A stretch of DNA of 64,000 nucleotides. Source: Sphingomonas sp. A2-49 (GTDB lineage: Bacteria > Pseudomonadota > Alphaproteobacteria > Sphingomonadales > Sphingomonadaceae). Below are positions 8,497 through 17,985 of the stretch, in pieces (position 1 is the stretch's first letter; the number at the start of each line of letters is the position of its first letter). The DNA lies in contig NZ_JAJLPA010000001.1 in NCBI RefSeq assembly GCF_025548555.1, positions 1 to 64,000 of the forward strand. Reading direction: 5' to 3'. The position numbers and the translations under genes are program-made. Below the pieces are notes generated by a model. That model saw only the letters and a list, made by a program, of their open reading frames with translations. It had not been told where the DNA came from and made no database searches.

Positions 8497-9493
8497 CGGG
8501 CCGGCCGTGACCGAAGGCGAGATCGAGCGCCGTATCGCCGGCCTCGCCGACCTGCGCGCCGCGATCGGGCAGGCGATCGTCGGGCAGGAGGCGGTGGTCG
8601 AGCAATTGCTGATCGGCCTGATCGCCGGCGGCCATTGCCTGCTGGAAGGGGTGCCGGGCCTCGGCAAGACGCTGCTCGTCCGGTCGCTGGGCGAGGCCCT
8701 GCACCTCGACTTCCGCCGCGTCCAGTTCACGCCCGACCTGATGCCGAGCGATATCCTCGGCACCGAATTGCTCGAGGAGGATCACGGCACCGGCAAGCGC
8801 CATTTCCGCTTCCAGCAGGGGCCGGTGTTCACCAACCTGCTCCTCGCCGACGAGCTGAACCGCACGCCCCCCAAGACGCAGGCGGCGTTGCTGGAGGCGA
8901 TGCAGGAACGGACCGTCAGCTACGGCGGCACCACCTACACGCTGCCGCGGCCGTTCTTCGTGCTCGCGACGCAGAATCCGATCGAACAGGCCGGCACCTA
9001 TCCGCTGCCCGAGGCGCAGCTCGACCGGTTCCTGTTGCACGTCCGCCTCGATTATCCGACCGAGGCGGAGGAGCGCGACATCCTCGCCGCGACCACGGGC
9101 AGCGGGTTCGCACAGGTTCCGCGCGTGATGGCGGGGGAGGACGTGGTGGCGCTGCAAGGGCTGGTCCGCGACGTCCATCTGAGCCCGGACCTGCTAGACT
9201 GGATCACCCGGCTGGTGCGCGCCACCCGGCCCGGCGGGACGATGCCCGAGGCGCTGCGCAATTACGTCCGCTGGGGCGCAGGTCCGCGCGCCGGCCAGTC
9301 GCTCGTCCTTGCGGCCAAGGCGCGCGCGCTGCTGCATGGCCGGCTGGCGGCGACGCGCGACGACGTTGCCGCGCTCGCCGCGCCGGTGCTGCGCCATCGC
9401 CTGATCCTGGCGTTCGCCGCGGAGGCGGAGGGGATCGCGCCCGATGCGATCGTCGCGCGGCTGCTGGCGGCGGTGCGCGGGCCCGGTGCCTGA
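8489..9493 (+). CDS. MoxR-family AAA+ ATPase
   Basis: This cytoplasmic MoxR-type AAA+ ATPase has 334 residues. The Walker A motif is GVPGLGKT (about residue 54), Walker B is LLADELNRTPPK (about 115-126), and sensor 1 is ATQNPIEQAGTYPLPEAQLDRF. ATG at 8489 overlaps the DUF4159 stop and is preferred over ATG 8480, which lies further inside that gene; a GTG at 8507 is also possible. MoxR proteins act as chaperone-like ATPases for VWA-domain partners, here most likely the DUF58 and BatA-like proteins encoded next. The gene is translationally coupled on both sides. Confidence 0.9.
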   Translation: MPDGPAVTEGEIERRIAGLADLRAAIGQAIVGQEAVVEQLLIGLIAGGHCLLEGVPGLGKTLLVRSLGEALHLDFRRVQFTPDLMPSDILGTELLEEDHGTGKRHFRFQQGPVFTNLLLADELNRTPPKTQAALLEAMQERTVSYGGTTYTLPRPFFVLATQNPIEQAGTYPLPEAQLDRFLLHVRLDYPTEAEERDILAATTGSGFAQVPRVMAGEDVVALQGLVRDVHLSPDLLDWITRLVRATRPGGTMPEALRNYVRWGAGPRAGQSLVLAAKARALLHGRLAATRDDVAALAAPVLRHRLILAFAAEAEGIAPDAIVARLLAAVRGPGA

Positions 9494-10364
9494 CGACCTG
9501 CTGCCGGCCGACGTCCGCCACCGGCTGAAGGGCCTCGGCATCGTCGCGCGCCGGGCGATCGGCGAACGCGGGCTCGGCCTGCATGCCAGCCGGTCGCGCG
9601 GCAGCGGCCTCGAATTCGCGCAATACCGGCCCTACGAGCCGGGCGACGAGCCGCGCCAGATCGACTGGAAGCTGTACGGCCGGTCGGATCGCTTCTTCGT
9701 CCGCGAAGCCGAACGCGAAAGCCCGATCGCGATCTGGATCCTGCTCGACGCCAGCGCGTCGATGGCGCAGGCGGATACGCCCGGCTCCAGCCGGTTCGAC
9801 GCGGCGAAGGGACTGGCGACGGCGCTTGCGGAGATCGCGCTGGCGCAGGGTGACCGGTTCGGGCTGGCGACGCTGGCGGAGCGCGGGCTCGACCTGGTGC
9901 CTGCCGCCGGTGGCGCCCGCCAGCGCGACCGATTGCGGCTCGCGCTGCGCGCCGCAACCGCGGGCGGGCGATTTCCGGGTGAGGCGGCGCTCGCGCCCTT
10001 GTGGGATCGCATCGCGACCCGCGATTTCGTCGTCATTCTGTCCGACTGGTTCGACCCGGCGACGCTCGACCTCGCGCGCAGGCTCGCCGCCGCGGGGCGC
10101 GAGGTGGTGGCGTTGCAGATCCTGACCGTGAGCGAGCGCGACTTCGACCTGTCCGGCGGCTACCGGTTCCGCGATCCCGAAACCGGCGAGGAACTGCTCG
10201 GCGATGCCGGCGCGTTGCGTGGCGAGTTTCTCGCCCGGTTCGGCGAAGCGCAGGCGGCGCTAAAGGCCGCATTCGCCGCGGCGGGGATCGCGCACGCGAC
10301 GCTGGTCCTCGACGAACCGCTCGACACCCCGCTCCAGGCGCTCTTCGGGCGGCGCCGGCGATGA
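9486..10364 (+). CDS. DUF58-domain protein
   Basis: This 292-residue protein carries the DUF58 signature SGLEFAQYRPYEPGDEPRQI followed by DWK, then a VWA-like fold with a DASASM metal-site motif (about residues 90-95). GTG at 9486 overlaps the MoxR stop by eight bases, so no separate promoter is expected. DUF58 proteins are standard partners of MoxR ATPases. No membrane helix is evident, so a cytoplasmic location is likely. The reading frame ends in an ATGA overlap with the BatA-like gene. Confidence 0.87.
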   Translation: MPDDLLPADVRHRLKGLGIVARRAIGERGLGLHASRSRGSGLEFAQYRPYEPGDEPRQIDWKLYGRSDRFFVREAERESPIAIWILLDASASMAQADTPGSSRFDAAKGLATALAEIALAQGDRFGLATLAERGLDLVPAAGGARQRDRLRLALRAATAGGRFPGEAALAPLWDRIATRDFVVILSDWFDPATLDLARRLAAAGREVVALQILTVSERDFDLSGGYRFRDPETGEELLGDAGALRGEFLARFGEAQAALKAAFAAAGIAHATLVLDEPLDTPLQALFGRRRR

Positions 10365-11440
10365 CGCTGCTGTTTCCGCTCGGGCTCGCGGCGCTGGCCA
10401 GCCTGCTGCTGCCGCTGCTGATCCACCTCGCCCGCCGCACCGAACAGCGCCCGACCGACTTCGCCGCGTTGCGCTGGTTGCGGCAGAAGCCACGCCCCCG
10501 CCACCGGCCGCGGTTCGACGAACTGCCGTTGCTGGCGATCCGCCTCCTGCTGCTCGCGGCGATCGCCCTCGTGCTGGCGCAACCGGTGCGGATGGCTGTG
10601 GGCGAGACGCAGGCCGTGGTCGCGGTGCTGCCCGGCGCGCGCATACCGGCCGATACCGGTGCGCGGCGCATCTGGCTCGCGCCCGGATTCCCGCCGATCT
10701 CCGCCCGTGTCCCGGACGGGCCGCTGCCGACCGGGAGCCTGATCCGTCAGCTCGACGCCGAATTGCCGCCGCGCGCGACCCTCACGATCGTCGTCCCGCG
10801 CATTCTCGACGGCGCCGACGCCGAGCGCCCGCGGGTGTCGCGACCCGTCGTCTGGCGGATCGCGGGCGAGGGGCGGGCACCGGGGCGGCCGATCCCGCCG
10901 CCGCTCCCTCGGGTGCAGGGCGATCCCGCCGCGCCGGGGATGCGGTACGTCGTCGCGGCGCTGCGCGCGGCGGGCGGTTCGCGCCCGTCGACGGGCGGTC
11001 CGGTGATCCGGCTCGCGCCCGGGCCGCTCCCCGCGGCGCTGGTTCGCGAGGTCGAGGCAGGACGCACGGTGCTCGTCGCCGCGACCGCCACGGTCCCCGC
11101 CGCGCCGACATCGGTCGTCTGGCGCGATGACGAGGGCGCGCCGCTGGTCGAGGCGCAGTCGCTGGGGCGCGGGCGGCTGCTGCGGTTCGTCCGGCCGCTG
11201 ACGCCGCGGGCGATGCCGCAACTGCTCGAACCGGGGTTTCCCGACCGTCTGCTCGCACTGTTCGCGGCACCCGCGGAACCGACCCGCGCACTGGCCGACG
11301 CCTATCGCCCGCAGCCCGGCGCCGCCGCACCTGCGCCGCCCGCCCGCCCGGTCTGGCCGTGGCTGGCCGTGGCGGTGGCGATCGTGTTCCTCGTCGAGCG
11401 CTGGCTGGCGACGCGTCCGACGCGCGTCGGCGCCCGATGA
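10361..11440 (+). CDS. BatA-like N-terminal-domain membrane protein
   Basis: This 359-residue protein starts with the BatA N-terminal signature: a membrane helix (LFPLGLAALASLLLPLLIHL), then the RPTDFAALRWL segment, then a second helix (about 53-72). A C-terminal helix (about 328-345) precedes a basic tail. Between them is a periplasmic region without an obvious intact VWA metal site. It overlaps both neighbours by four bases. It is probably the membrane component of the MoxR-linked cluster; BatA was named for aerotolerance in Bacteroides, but that role should not be assumed here. Confidence 0.8.
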   Translation: MTLLFPLGLAALASLLLPLLIHLARRTEQRPTDFAALRWLRQKPRPRHRPRFDELPLLAIRLLLLAAIALVLAQPVRMAVGETQAVVAVLPGARIPADTGARRIWLAPGFPPISARVPDGPLPTGSLIRQLDAELPPRATLTIVVPRILDGADAERPRVSRPVVWRIAGEGRAPGRPIPPPLPRVQGDPAAPGMRYVVAALRAAGGSRPSTGGPVIRLAPGPLPAALVREVEAGRTVLVAATATVPAAPTSVVWRDDEGAPLVEAQSLGRGRLLRFVRPLTPRAMPQLLEPGFPDRLLALFAAPAEPTRALADAYRPQPGAAAPAPPARPVWPWLAVAVAIVFLVERWLATRPTRVGAR

Positions 11441-13557
11441 GCCGCGACGCCCGCGTCGCGCGCTGGACCCGCCCGAGCCGGCTGCGCGTGTGGCGCGAGG
11501 ACATCGCGCTGGGGGGACCGCTGGCGCTGGTGCCGGCGGCGGTTGCCGGGCGCGTCGGCGGGGCCGTCGCCGCGGTCGGCGTGCTGCTCGTGGGGCTCGC
11601 CATCGTCTTGGGTGTCGCGCGCTGGCGGGCGCGGCGGTTCGATCGAAGCTGGCTGATCGCGGCGCTGGATGCAGCGCGCGGCGACCTGGAGGACAGCAGC
11701 GACCTGCTGTTCGCCGACCCCGCGACGCTCGGCCCGTTGCAGGCGCTCCAGCGCCGCCGCATCGTCGATCGCGCGGAGGCGGGGCCGATCCCCGTGCTGT
11801 CACCGCCGCGCGACCGGCGGCTGCTGGCGGCGGTCGCGGGGGTGGCGGTGCTGGCCGGCGCCGCCATCCTGCTGTGGCCGCGGGCGCAGGGCGTCGCGCT
11901 CGCGCCGGCGCAGGAGGGACTGGCGGCGGCACCCGGCGTACCGCGGCTGACCGCGCAGGCGCTGGAGATCATGCCGCCGGCCTATACCGGCCTGCCCCCG
12001 CGCGTGTCGCGGGTGCTCGATGCCCGCGTGCCGCAGGGATCGCGGCTGCGCTGGACGTTGCGCTTCGACCCCGCGCCTCGCCGGGCGATGCTCGCCACCG
12101 TCGGGCGGGCGGGGATCGCCTTGGGTCGCGAGGGCGAGGACTGGCACGCCGGTTATGCCGCCACGCAGCCGCTCCTGTATCGGGTGACGGCGGCGGGGGC
12201 GGAGCGCGCCGGCGTGCCGCCGTTGCACCGGATCGACCTCGCACCCGATCGGCCGCCGCAGGTCCGGCTGGTGGCGCCGGTCGCGCCGCTGACGCTGCTG
12301 ACGCCGGGCCAGCGGTCGGCCGCGGTCGCCTTCGTCGCCACCGACGATTACGGGGTTCGCGCCACCGCGACGTTGCGCGTAATCGTCGCGCAGGGCGAGG
12401 GCGAGAACGTCCGCTTTTCCGAACGGCTGCTGACGCTGTCCGGCAGCGGTCCGCCGCGCGCGCGGCACTTCGCCGCCCGGCTCGATTTCGCGTCGCTCGG
12501 CTTTACCGAACCCGGCGACGTGGTGGCGCAGCTGATCGTCGCCGACATGCGCGAGCCCGCGGCCCAGTCGGTGCGCGGCCCCAGCGCGATCCTGCGGCGC
12601 CCGCCCGCGGCCGCCGCGCAGGGCGGCGGGCTGGAGGCGATGACCCGCCGCGTCATGCCCGCCTATTTCCGCAGCCAGCGCCAGATCGTCATCGATGCCG
12701 AGGCGCTGCTCGCGGAACGGCCGCGCCCCGCCGCGGACCGGTTCCTGTCGCGTTCCGATGCGATCGGCGCCGACCAGCGCCTGCTGCGCATGCGCTATGG
12801 CCAGTTCATGGGCGAAGAGGCGGGCGGCGGCGCGACCAGCGCGATGCCGACCAACGACGAAGAGGAGGGTACCACGCCCGCGGCTCCGACGGCCCCCACC
12901 ACCGACGCGCACGATCACCCGCCCGCTCCGCCGCCGACGTTCGGCGCCGCGGAGGACGTCACCGCCGAATATGGCCACACCCATGACGAATCGGAGGCCG
13001 CGACGCTGCTCGATCCGTCGACCCGCGCGACGCTGCGCCAGGCGCTGGATGCGATGTTCCAGTCGGAGCGCGAGCTGCGGCAGGGCGATCCGGCGCGGGC
13101 CTTGCCCTTCGCCTACAAGGCGCTGCGCTTCATCAAGCAGGTCCAGCAGGCGACGCGTATCTTCCTGGCGCGGACGGGCTCGGACCTGCCTGCGGTCGAC
13201 ATGCAGCGGCGCCTGACCGGCGCGCGCGGTGCGATGGGATCGCGCACGCTCGTCGCCGCGGCGGCGGACCCGGTCGATCCGACCCCTGCGGCGATCTGGC
13301 GCGCGCTCGATACGCCGCGGCACGGCGCCGCGCTCGATGCCCTGTCGCGCTGGCTGACCGTCCATGCCGCGCGGGTGCCCGATCCGCTCGCGCTGGCCGC
13401 CGCGATCGATACCTTGCGTCGCCGCCCGGGTTGTGCGGCCTGCCGCGAGACGGTGCGCGGCGCGCTTTGGCAGGCGCTGCCGCGTCCGGTCGCCGGCCTG
13501 CGCCGTCGCGACGGCGGCGATGCGATCGGGCGGCGCTATCTGGACGCGCTGCCATGA
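11437..13557 (+). CDS. DUF4175-like large membrane protein
   Basis: This 706-residue protein has two or three N-terminal hydrophobic segments (about 24-55 and 125-150), followed by a segment typical of DUF4175-like proteins (LEIMPPAYTGLPPRV). The C-terminal half is charged and contains a low-complexity stretch rich in T, A, P and H (about 475-510) and an alpha-helical region. It overlaps both neighbours (ATGA at each junction). No catalytic motif is recognised. The family is generally linked to MoxR/BatA operons; its work is unknown. Confidence 0.65.
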   Translation: MSRDARVARWTRPSRLRVWREDIALGGPLALVPAAVAGRVGGAVAAVGVLLVGLAIVLGVARWRARRFDRSWLIAALDAARGDLEDSSDLLFADPATLGPLQALQRRRIVDRAEAGPIPVLSPPRDRRLLAAVAGVAVLAGAAILLWPRAQGVALAPAQEGLAAAPGVPRLTAQALEIMPPAYTGLPPRVSRVLDARVPQGSRLRWTLRFDPAPRRAMLATVGRAGIALGREGEDWHAGYAATQPLLYRVTAAGAERAGVPPLHRIDLAPDRPPQVRLVAPVAPLTLLTPGQRSAAVAFVATDDYGVRATATLRVIVAQGEGENVRFSERLLTLSGSGPPRARHFAARLDFASLGFTEPGDVVAQLIVADMREPAAQSVRGPSAILRRPPAAAAQGGGLEAMTRRVMPAYFRSQRQIVIDAEALLAERPRPAADRFLSRSDAIGADQRLLRMRYGQFMGEEAGGGATSAMPTNDEEEGTTPAAPTAPTTDAHDHPPAPPPTFGAAEDVTAEYGHTHDESEAATLLDPSTRATLRQALDAMFQSERELRQGDPARALPFAYKALRFIKQVQQATRIFLARTGSDLPAVDMQRRLTGARGAMGSRTLVAAAADPVDPTPAAIWRALDTPRHGAALDALSRWLTVHAARVPDPLALAAAIDTLRRRPGCAACRETVRGALWQALPRPVAGLRRRDGGDAIGRRYLDALP

Positions 13558-15320
13558 CGCCCGAACGGATCGTCGCGCTGCTGCTCGGGCTCGCCGTGCT
13601 GCTCGGCTGGCTGCGTCTGGTCCGCGGCGGGGTGCTGGGGCAGGCGCCGTGGCGCGCCGCGGCGCTGCTGCTCCTGCAACCGATCGTCGCGACTTTGCTT
13701 TACGCGACGCTGTTCGGCGGATCGGTGCAGCGCGGGCATCCGGCACTGGTCGTCGCGACCGGGGGCACCGGGCGGCTCGTCACCGCTGCGCCGGACGAGA
13801 CGCTGGTCGCGCTGCCCGAGGCGCGAGGGGTCGCCGGCGCGACGCCGGTCCCGGACCTCGCCACCGCATTGCGGCGGTGGCCGGCGGTGTCCCGCCTGCG
13901 GATCGTCGGCGACGGACTGCCGGCGCGCGATCGCCCGGCGGCACGCATGCGCACGGTGGCTTATGATCCGCCGTCGCCGCCCACGGGGATCATCGACATC
14001 GTGCCGCCGAAGTTGCTCGCGCCCGGCGATACGTTCGCCGTCGCCATGCGCGTCGGCGGGGGCGGGCGGGTCGCGCTGGTCGATCCGGCGGGGCGCCCGG
14101 TCGATGCGGGGGCGCCCGACCGCGACGGCCGGCTCGTGCTGCACGGCGTCGCGCGCGATGCGGGCACCGTGCTGTTCGGGCTGCGCATCGGCGATGCCGA
14201 CGTCGCCGCGGTCCCGGTCGTGACCGCCGCCGCCGCGCCGGCGCGGGTGCTGATCCTTGCCGCCGCGCCGGGTCCCGAGGTCAAATTCCTGCGGCGCTGG
14301 GCGAGCGATGCCGGCCTCGCGCCGGCGACGCGGCTGGCGGTGGGTGGCGGGCTGACGCTGGGCGACCCGGACTCGACGATCACCCCCGCGACCCTCGCCC
14401 GAACCGACCTCGCCATTCTGGACGACCGGAGCTGGGCGGGCTTGGGCGGCGCGGCGCGCGCCGCGATCGCCGCAGCGGTGCGCGGGGGCATGGGACTGGT
14501 CGTGCGGCTCACCGGCCCGGTGCCGCGCGGGTGGCAGGTGCTCGGCCTGCCAGTATCCGGCAGCCGTGACGCTCCGTTACGCCTCGCTCCCGCGGCACCG
14601 ACCGACGCCATGCTGGCGGCGCGGCGGGGGCCGGGCAGTCGCGACGCCCCCGTCTCCAGCGCGGCGCCGCTGGGCGAGACGCCGGTGCTGACGCGGATCG
14701 ATGCCCCGCTGGACGCCGGGATACCGTTGCTGCGCGATGCGCGGGGCACGCCCTTCGCGGCCTGGCGTGGCGTGGGTCGCGGCCGCGTGGCGGCGACCAC
14801 GATTCTCGACAGCTTCGCGCTGGCGACCAGCGGCAATGGCGACGCTTATGCTTTCCTATGGAGCACGATCGCCTCCACCGTCGGGCGCGGTGCCGCGGCG
14901 GGGGCGGCGCCGCCGGCGCGGGTCGATCCGCTGGCGTTCGTCGGCGACCGGGTCACGGTCTGCGGCGTCCGCGACGGCGCCCGTATCGTCGCACCCGATG
15001 GGGGTGTGGTGGCACTGGTCCGCGATCCGGTCGCCGGCGACTGTGCGGGCTATTGGCCGCGGGCGGCGGGCTGGCATCGCATCGCCGGGCAGGGGGGAGC
15101 CGCCTTCTACGTGCAGCCCGCGGCCGCGCTGGCATCGCTGCGCCGCGCGCGCGACCAGGCCGCGACCGTGCTGCTGGTGAGCGAGCGGGCGCCGGTCGCC
15201 GCCGCGCCCCTTCCCGGCGAACCGCAGCCGGGCTGGCGCTGGCTCGTGCCGTTCCTGCTCGCGGCTGGGCTGACGTGGTGGCTGGAGCGGTCGAGGCTGG
15301 GCGTGTCGCGCCGCCGATGA
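13554..15320 (+). CDS. Large membrane protein, last gene of MoxR cluster
   Basis: This 588-residue protein has two N-terminal helices (about 8-25 and 35-55) and one C-terminal helix (about 562-580). Its large middle part is presumably periplasmic. The region about 230-335 (RVLILAAAPGPEV through LVVRLTGPVPRGW) looks like the flavodoxin/glutamine-amidotransferase-like fold often seen in proteins of MoxR-DUF4159 clusters, without a visible catalytic cysteine triad. It starts in an ATGA overlap with the previous gene and ends the operon. Assignment is by context and topology rather than by a named family. Confidence 0.6.
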   Translation: MTPERIVALLLGLAVLLGWLRLVRGGVLGQAPWRAAALLLLQPIVATLLYATLFGGSVQRGHPALVVATGGTGRLVTAAPDETLVALPEARGVAGATPVPDLATALRRWPAVSRLRIVGDGLPARDRPAARMRTVAYDPPSPPTGIIDIVPPKLLAPGDTFAVAMRVGGGGRVALVDPAGRPVDAGAPDRDGRLVLHGVARDAGTVLFGLRIGDADVAAVPVVTAAAAPARVLILAAAPGPEVKFLRRWASDAGLAPATRLAVGGGLTLGDPDSTITPATLARTDLAILDDRSWAGLGGAARAAIAAAVRGGMGLVVRLTGPVPRGWQVLGLPVSGSRDAPLRLAPAAPTDAMLAARRGPGSRDAPVSSAAPLGETPVLTRIDAPLDAGIPLLRDARGTPFAAWRGVGRGRVAATTILDSFALATSGNGDAYAFLWSTIASTVGRGAAAGAAPPARVDPLAFVGDRVTVCGVRDGARIVAPDGGVVALVRDPVAGDCAGYWPRAAGWHRIAGQGGAAFYVQPAAALASLRRARDQAATVLLVSERAPVAAAPLPGEPQPGWRWLVPFLLAAGLTWWLERSRLGVSRRR

Positions 15321-15372
15321 GTTGCCGGACGGGCGATCGCGACACAATTCAACACGTTCCGGATTGATCGTG

Positions 15373-15430
15373 CCGATCCGTTCTGGGAAGGCGGGGGAAC
15401 GCGTTGATCTGCGTACCGATTCCGTTCTGG
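15373..15430 (+). promoter_or_regulatory. Direct repeat before the GntR gene
   Basis: CCGATCCGTTCTGG at 15373-15386 recurs as CCGATTCCGTTCTGG at 15416-15430, just before the ribosome-binding site of the GntR-type regulator. It could be a pair of binding sites for autoregulation or a short duplication. No clear -35/-10 pair is seen. Confidence 0.3.
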
Positions 15431-15441
15431 AGATAATGCCG

Positions 15442-16098
15442 ATGAGCAGCATCGTTGTCCGCACGCTGTCCGAACGGGTGTTCGAGATCGTGCGCGAACA
15501 GATCGTCATCGGACGGCTGGGGACCGACGCACCGATCCGTCAGGATGCGCTCGCCGCCGAACTGGGGGTCAGCAAGATCCCCCTGCGCGAGGCGCTCGCC
15601 CGGCTGGAACAGGAAGGCTTGCTGGTCAGCCAGGCCAACCGCGGCTATTTCGTCCAGCCGATGTCCGCCGCGCAGGCGGAGGAAATCTACGCGCTGCGGC
15701 TGCTCATCGAACCGGCCGCCGCGGCGCATGGGGCGATCGTCGCCGACGACGCCGCCCGCGCCGCGACGCTGTCGGCGTTCGAACGGCTCGATACCGCGAC
15801 GCAGGGCGACCTTGCCACGGTGGCGGTCCACAACCGGCATTTCCACACCGCGCTGGTCCGTGCCGGCGGGCGCCTGCTGACCACGCAGCTCGTCGAACGG
15901 CTGTCGATCCTGTCGGAACGCTACGCCGTCGCGCATCTCCAGCCGGCGGGTCGCGAATCGCGTGCGCACCGCGAGCACCGCGGTCTGCTCGATGCGTGGA
16001 TGGCGCGCGACGCGGCAGCGCTGGAAAGGCTGCTGGCGCAGCATATCGGCGCGACGCTCGACGACCTGAAGCAGCAGTTCGCCGCGGACCACGGCTGA
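15442..16098 (+). CDS. GntR-family regulator with FCD domain
   Basis: This 218-residue transcription factor has an N-terminal winged helix (about 5-70; the recognition segment contains AAELGVSKIPLREALARLEQEGLL) followed by a helical FCD ligand-binding domain of the FadR/VanR subgroup. The ATG at 15442 is chosen over the ATG at 15436 because GGAG at 15429-15432 then has a normal nine-base spacing. It stands alone between two operons; its effector, probably an organic acid, and its targets cannot be deduced. Confidence 0.87.
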   Translation: MSSIVVRTLSERVFEIVREQIVIGRLGTDAPIRQDALAAELGVSKIPLREALARLEQEGLLVSQANRGYFVQPMSAAQAEEIYALRLLIEPAAAAHGAIVADDAARAATLSAFERLDTATQGDLATVAVHNRHFHTALVRAGGRLLTTQLVERLSILSERYAVAHLQPAGRESRAHREHRGLLDAWMARDAAALERLLAQHIGATLDDLKQQFAADHG

Positions 16099-16152
16099 TG
16101 CCGTCGGGCAGGGCGATCAGACTAACATATTGAAGATGCGGGCGTAACGACT

Positions 16153-16178
16153 GGAACGGCGGGCGCCGTGCACGGGTT
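16153..16178 (+). promoter_or_regulatory. Candidate EcfG (general stress) promoter
   Basis: GGAAC at 16153-16157 and GGTT at 16175-16178 are separated by 17 bases, matching the alphaproteobacterial EcfG consensus GGAAC-N16/17-CGTT at all but one position. It lies 26 bases before the ATG of the SRPBCC gene, a suitable distance. Confidence 0.5.
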
Positions 16179-16204
16179 GGGTGGTTTCTCGAAGGGACAC
16201 CATC

Positions 16205-16780
16205 ATGACGCAACCCGATGACGACGCGCCGGCGGCCACGGCCAAGCGGGGCGATTCCGCCGCCGCCGTGACGGCGGGGCTGGTCGACGGCCACGGTTCG
16301 TCCGCGGTGGGACGATCGGTCACGATCAACCGCTCGCCGGCCGATCTCTACCGCTATTTCCGAGACTTCGCGAACCTGCCGAGCTTCATGGAGAACATCG
16401 CCTCGATCGTCGTGACGGATGACGTGCGCTCGCATTGGGTGGTGAAGGCGCCCGCGGGCGCCACCGTCGAATGGGACGCCCGGGTGACCGAGGACGAGCC
16501 CGATCGCCTGATCGCGTGGACGACGGAGCCCGGCGCGGACGTGCCCAATTCCGGCCGGATCGAATTCCGTCCCGCCGGGGATCGCGGCACCGTCGTGACC
16601 GCCACGATCGCCTACGATCCCCCCGCCGGCATCGTCGGCAAGGTGATCGCCAAGCTGTTCCAGCGCGAGCCCGCGATCCAGGCGCGCCGCGACCTGCGCC
16701 GCTTCAAACAGCTGATGGAAACCGGCGAGGTCGCCACACCGGCGATGAATCCCAAGCAATTCGAGGAGATGGGGCTGTGA
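16205..16780 (+). CDS. SRPBCC (cyclase/dehydrase-like) protein
   Basis: This soluble 191-residue protein has a START/SRPBCC hydrophobic-pocket domain (about 40-175) beginning with [22 protein letters not shown], the usual polyketide cyclase/CoQ-binding type signature. Start at 16205 follows AAGGGA (16193-16198). The gene overlaps the next by four bases (GTGA) and forms an operon with a zinc dehydrogenase and an SDR. Such triplets are common in sphingomonads and are often stress-linked, which agrees with the candidate EcfG promoter upstream. The ligand is unknown. Confidence 0.8.
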   Translation: MTQPDDDAPAATAKRGDSAAAVTAGLVDGHGSSAVGRSVTINRSPADLYRYFRDFANLPSFMENIASIVVTDDVRSHWVVKAPAGATVEWDARVTEDEPDRLIAWTTEPGADVPNSGRIEFRPAGDRGTVVTATIAYDPPAGIVGKVIAKLFQREPAIQARRDLRRFKQLMETGEVATPAMNPKQFEEMGL

Positions 16781-17964
16781 AAGCACTCGCCTGGCACGGC
16801 AAGCACGACGTACGCATCGACAACGTCCCCGATCCCGAGATCGTCAATCCGCGCGACTGCATCATCAAGGTGACGTCGACCGCGATCTGCGGTTCCGACC
16901 TGCACCTGTACGACGGCTACATCCCGACGATGCAGAAGGGCGACATCCTGGGCCATGAATTCATGGGCGAGGTGATCGAGGTGGGTGCGAAATCGACGCT
17001 CAAGAAGGGGCAGCGCGTGGTCGTGCCGTTCACGATCGCGTGCGGCAGCTGCTATCATTGCGGCAAGCATCAATATTCCGCCTGTCCCAACGGCCTGCCC
17101 GCCGACAATCAGGACATCGCGCAGGAATTGTACGGTCACGAGATGTCGGGCCTGTTCGGCTACAGCCATATGACCGGCGGCTATGCCGGCGGCCAGGCCG
17201 AATATGTCCGAGTGCCGTTCAGCGACGTCGGGCCGATCGTGATCCCCGACGGCGTTCCCGACGACAAGGTGCTGTTCCTGTCCGACATCCTGCCGACCGG
17301 CTGGCAGGCGGCGGAATATGCCCAGATCGAGCCCGGCGACACGGTGGCGGTCTGGGGCTGCGGCCCGGTCGGGCTGTTCGCGGTGCAGTCGGCGTTCCTG
17401 ATGGGGGCCGAGCGGGTGATCGCGATCGATCATTTCCCGCACCGGCTGGAGCTCGCGAAGCGCTTCGGCGCGGAGACGATCAACTTCGAGGAAAGCGCGA
17501 CTTACGAAGCGCTGATGGAGATGACCGGTGGCATCGGTCCCGACGCGGTGATCGATGCGGTCGGGCTGGAGGCGCACGGCCTGTTCGTCGACAACGTCAT
17601 CGACCAGATCAAGGCGTCGACCTTCCTCGGCACCGATCGGCCGCATTCGATCCGCCAGGCGATCATCGCCTGTCGCAAGGGCGGCCGCGTGTCGATGCCG
17701 GCGGTCTACGGCGGCTTCGTCGACAAGTTTCCGCTCGGCGCCTTCATGGAAAAGGGGCTGACGCTGAAGACCGGCCAGACCCACGTCCAGCATTACATGC
17801 CCGCGCTGCTCAACGCGATCATGGAGGACAAGATCGACACCGAATTCCTCATCTCGCACCGCATGCCGCTCGAACAGGCGCCCAAGGGGTATGAGATGTT
17901 CAAGAACAACCAGAACGAAGTGACCAAGGTCGTGCTGAAACCCGGCATGACCACGGCCGCCTGA
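16777..17964 (+). CDS. Zinc-dependent alcohol dehydrogenase (formaldehyde dehydrogenase-like)
   Basis: This MDR-superfamily zinc dehydrogenase has 395 residues. The catalytic zinc ligands lie in AICGSDLH (C38 region) and GHEFMGEV; the structural zinc site is [18 protein letters not shown] (about 86-104). A Rossmann motif, WGCGPVGLF, follows at about 190. The extended length and PHSIRQAI loop resemble the glutathione-independent formaldehyde dehydrogenase-like branch. GTG at 16777 overlaps the upstream stop, indicating coupled translation. The substrate is not determined. Confidence 0.87.
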   Translation: MKALAWHGKHDVRIDNVPDPEIVNPRDCIIKVTSTAICGSDLHLYDGYIPTMQKGDILGHEFMGEVIEVGAKSTLKKGQRVVVPFTIACGSCYHCGKHQYSACPNGLPADNQDIAQELYGHEMSGLFGYSHMTGGYAGGQAEYVRVPFSDVGPIVIPDGVPDDKVLFLSDILPTGWQAAEYAQIEPGDTVAVWGCGPVGLFAVQSAFLMGAERVIAIDHFPHRLELAKRFGAETINFEESATYEALMEMTGGIGPDAVIDAVGLEAHGLFVDNVIDQIKASTFLGTDRPHSIRQAIIACRKGGRVSMPAVYGGFVDKFPLGAFMEKGLTLKTGQTHVQHYMPALLNAIMEDKIDTEFLISHRMPLEQAPKGYEMFKNNQNEVTKVVLKPGMTTAA

Positions 17965-17985
17965 CCCCTTTTCGGAAGAGACATC

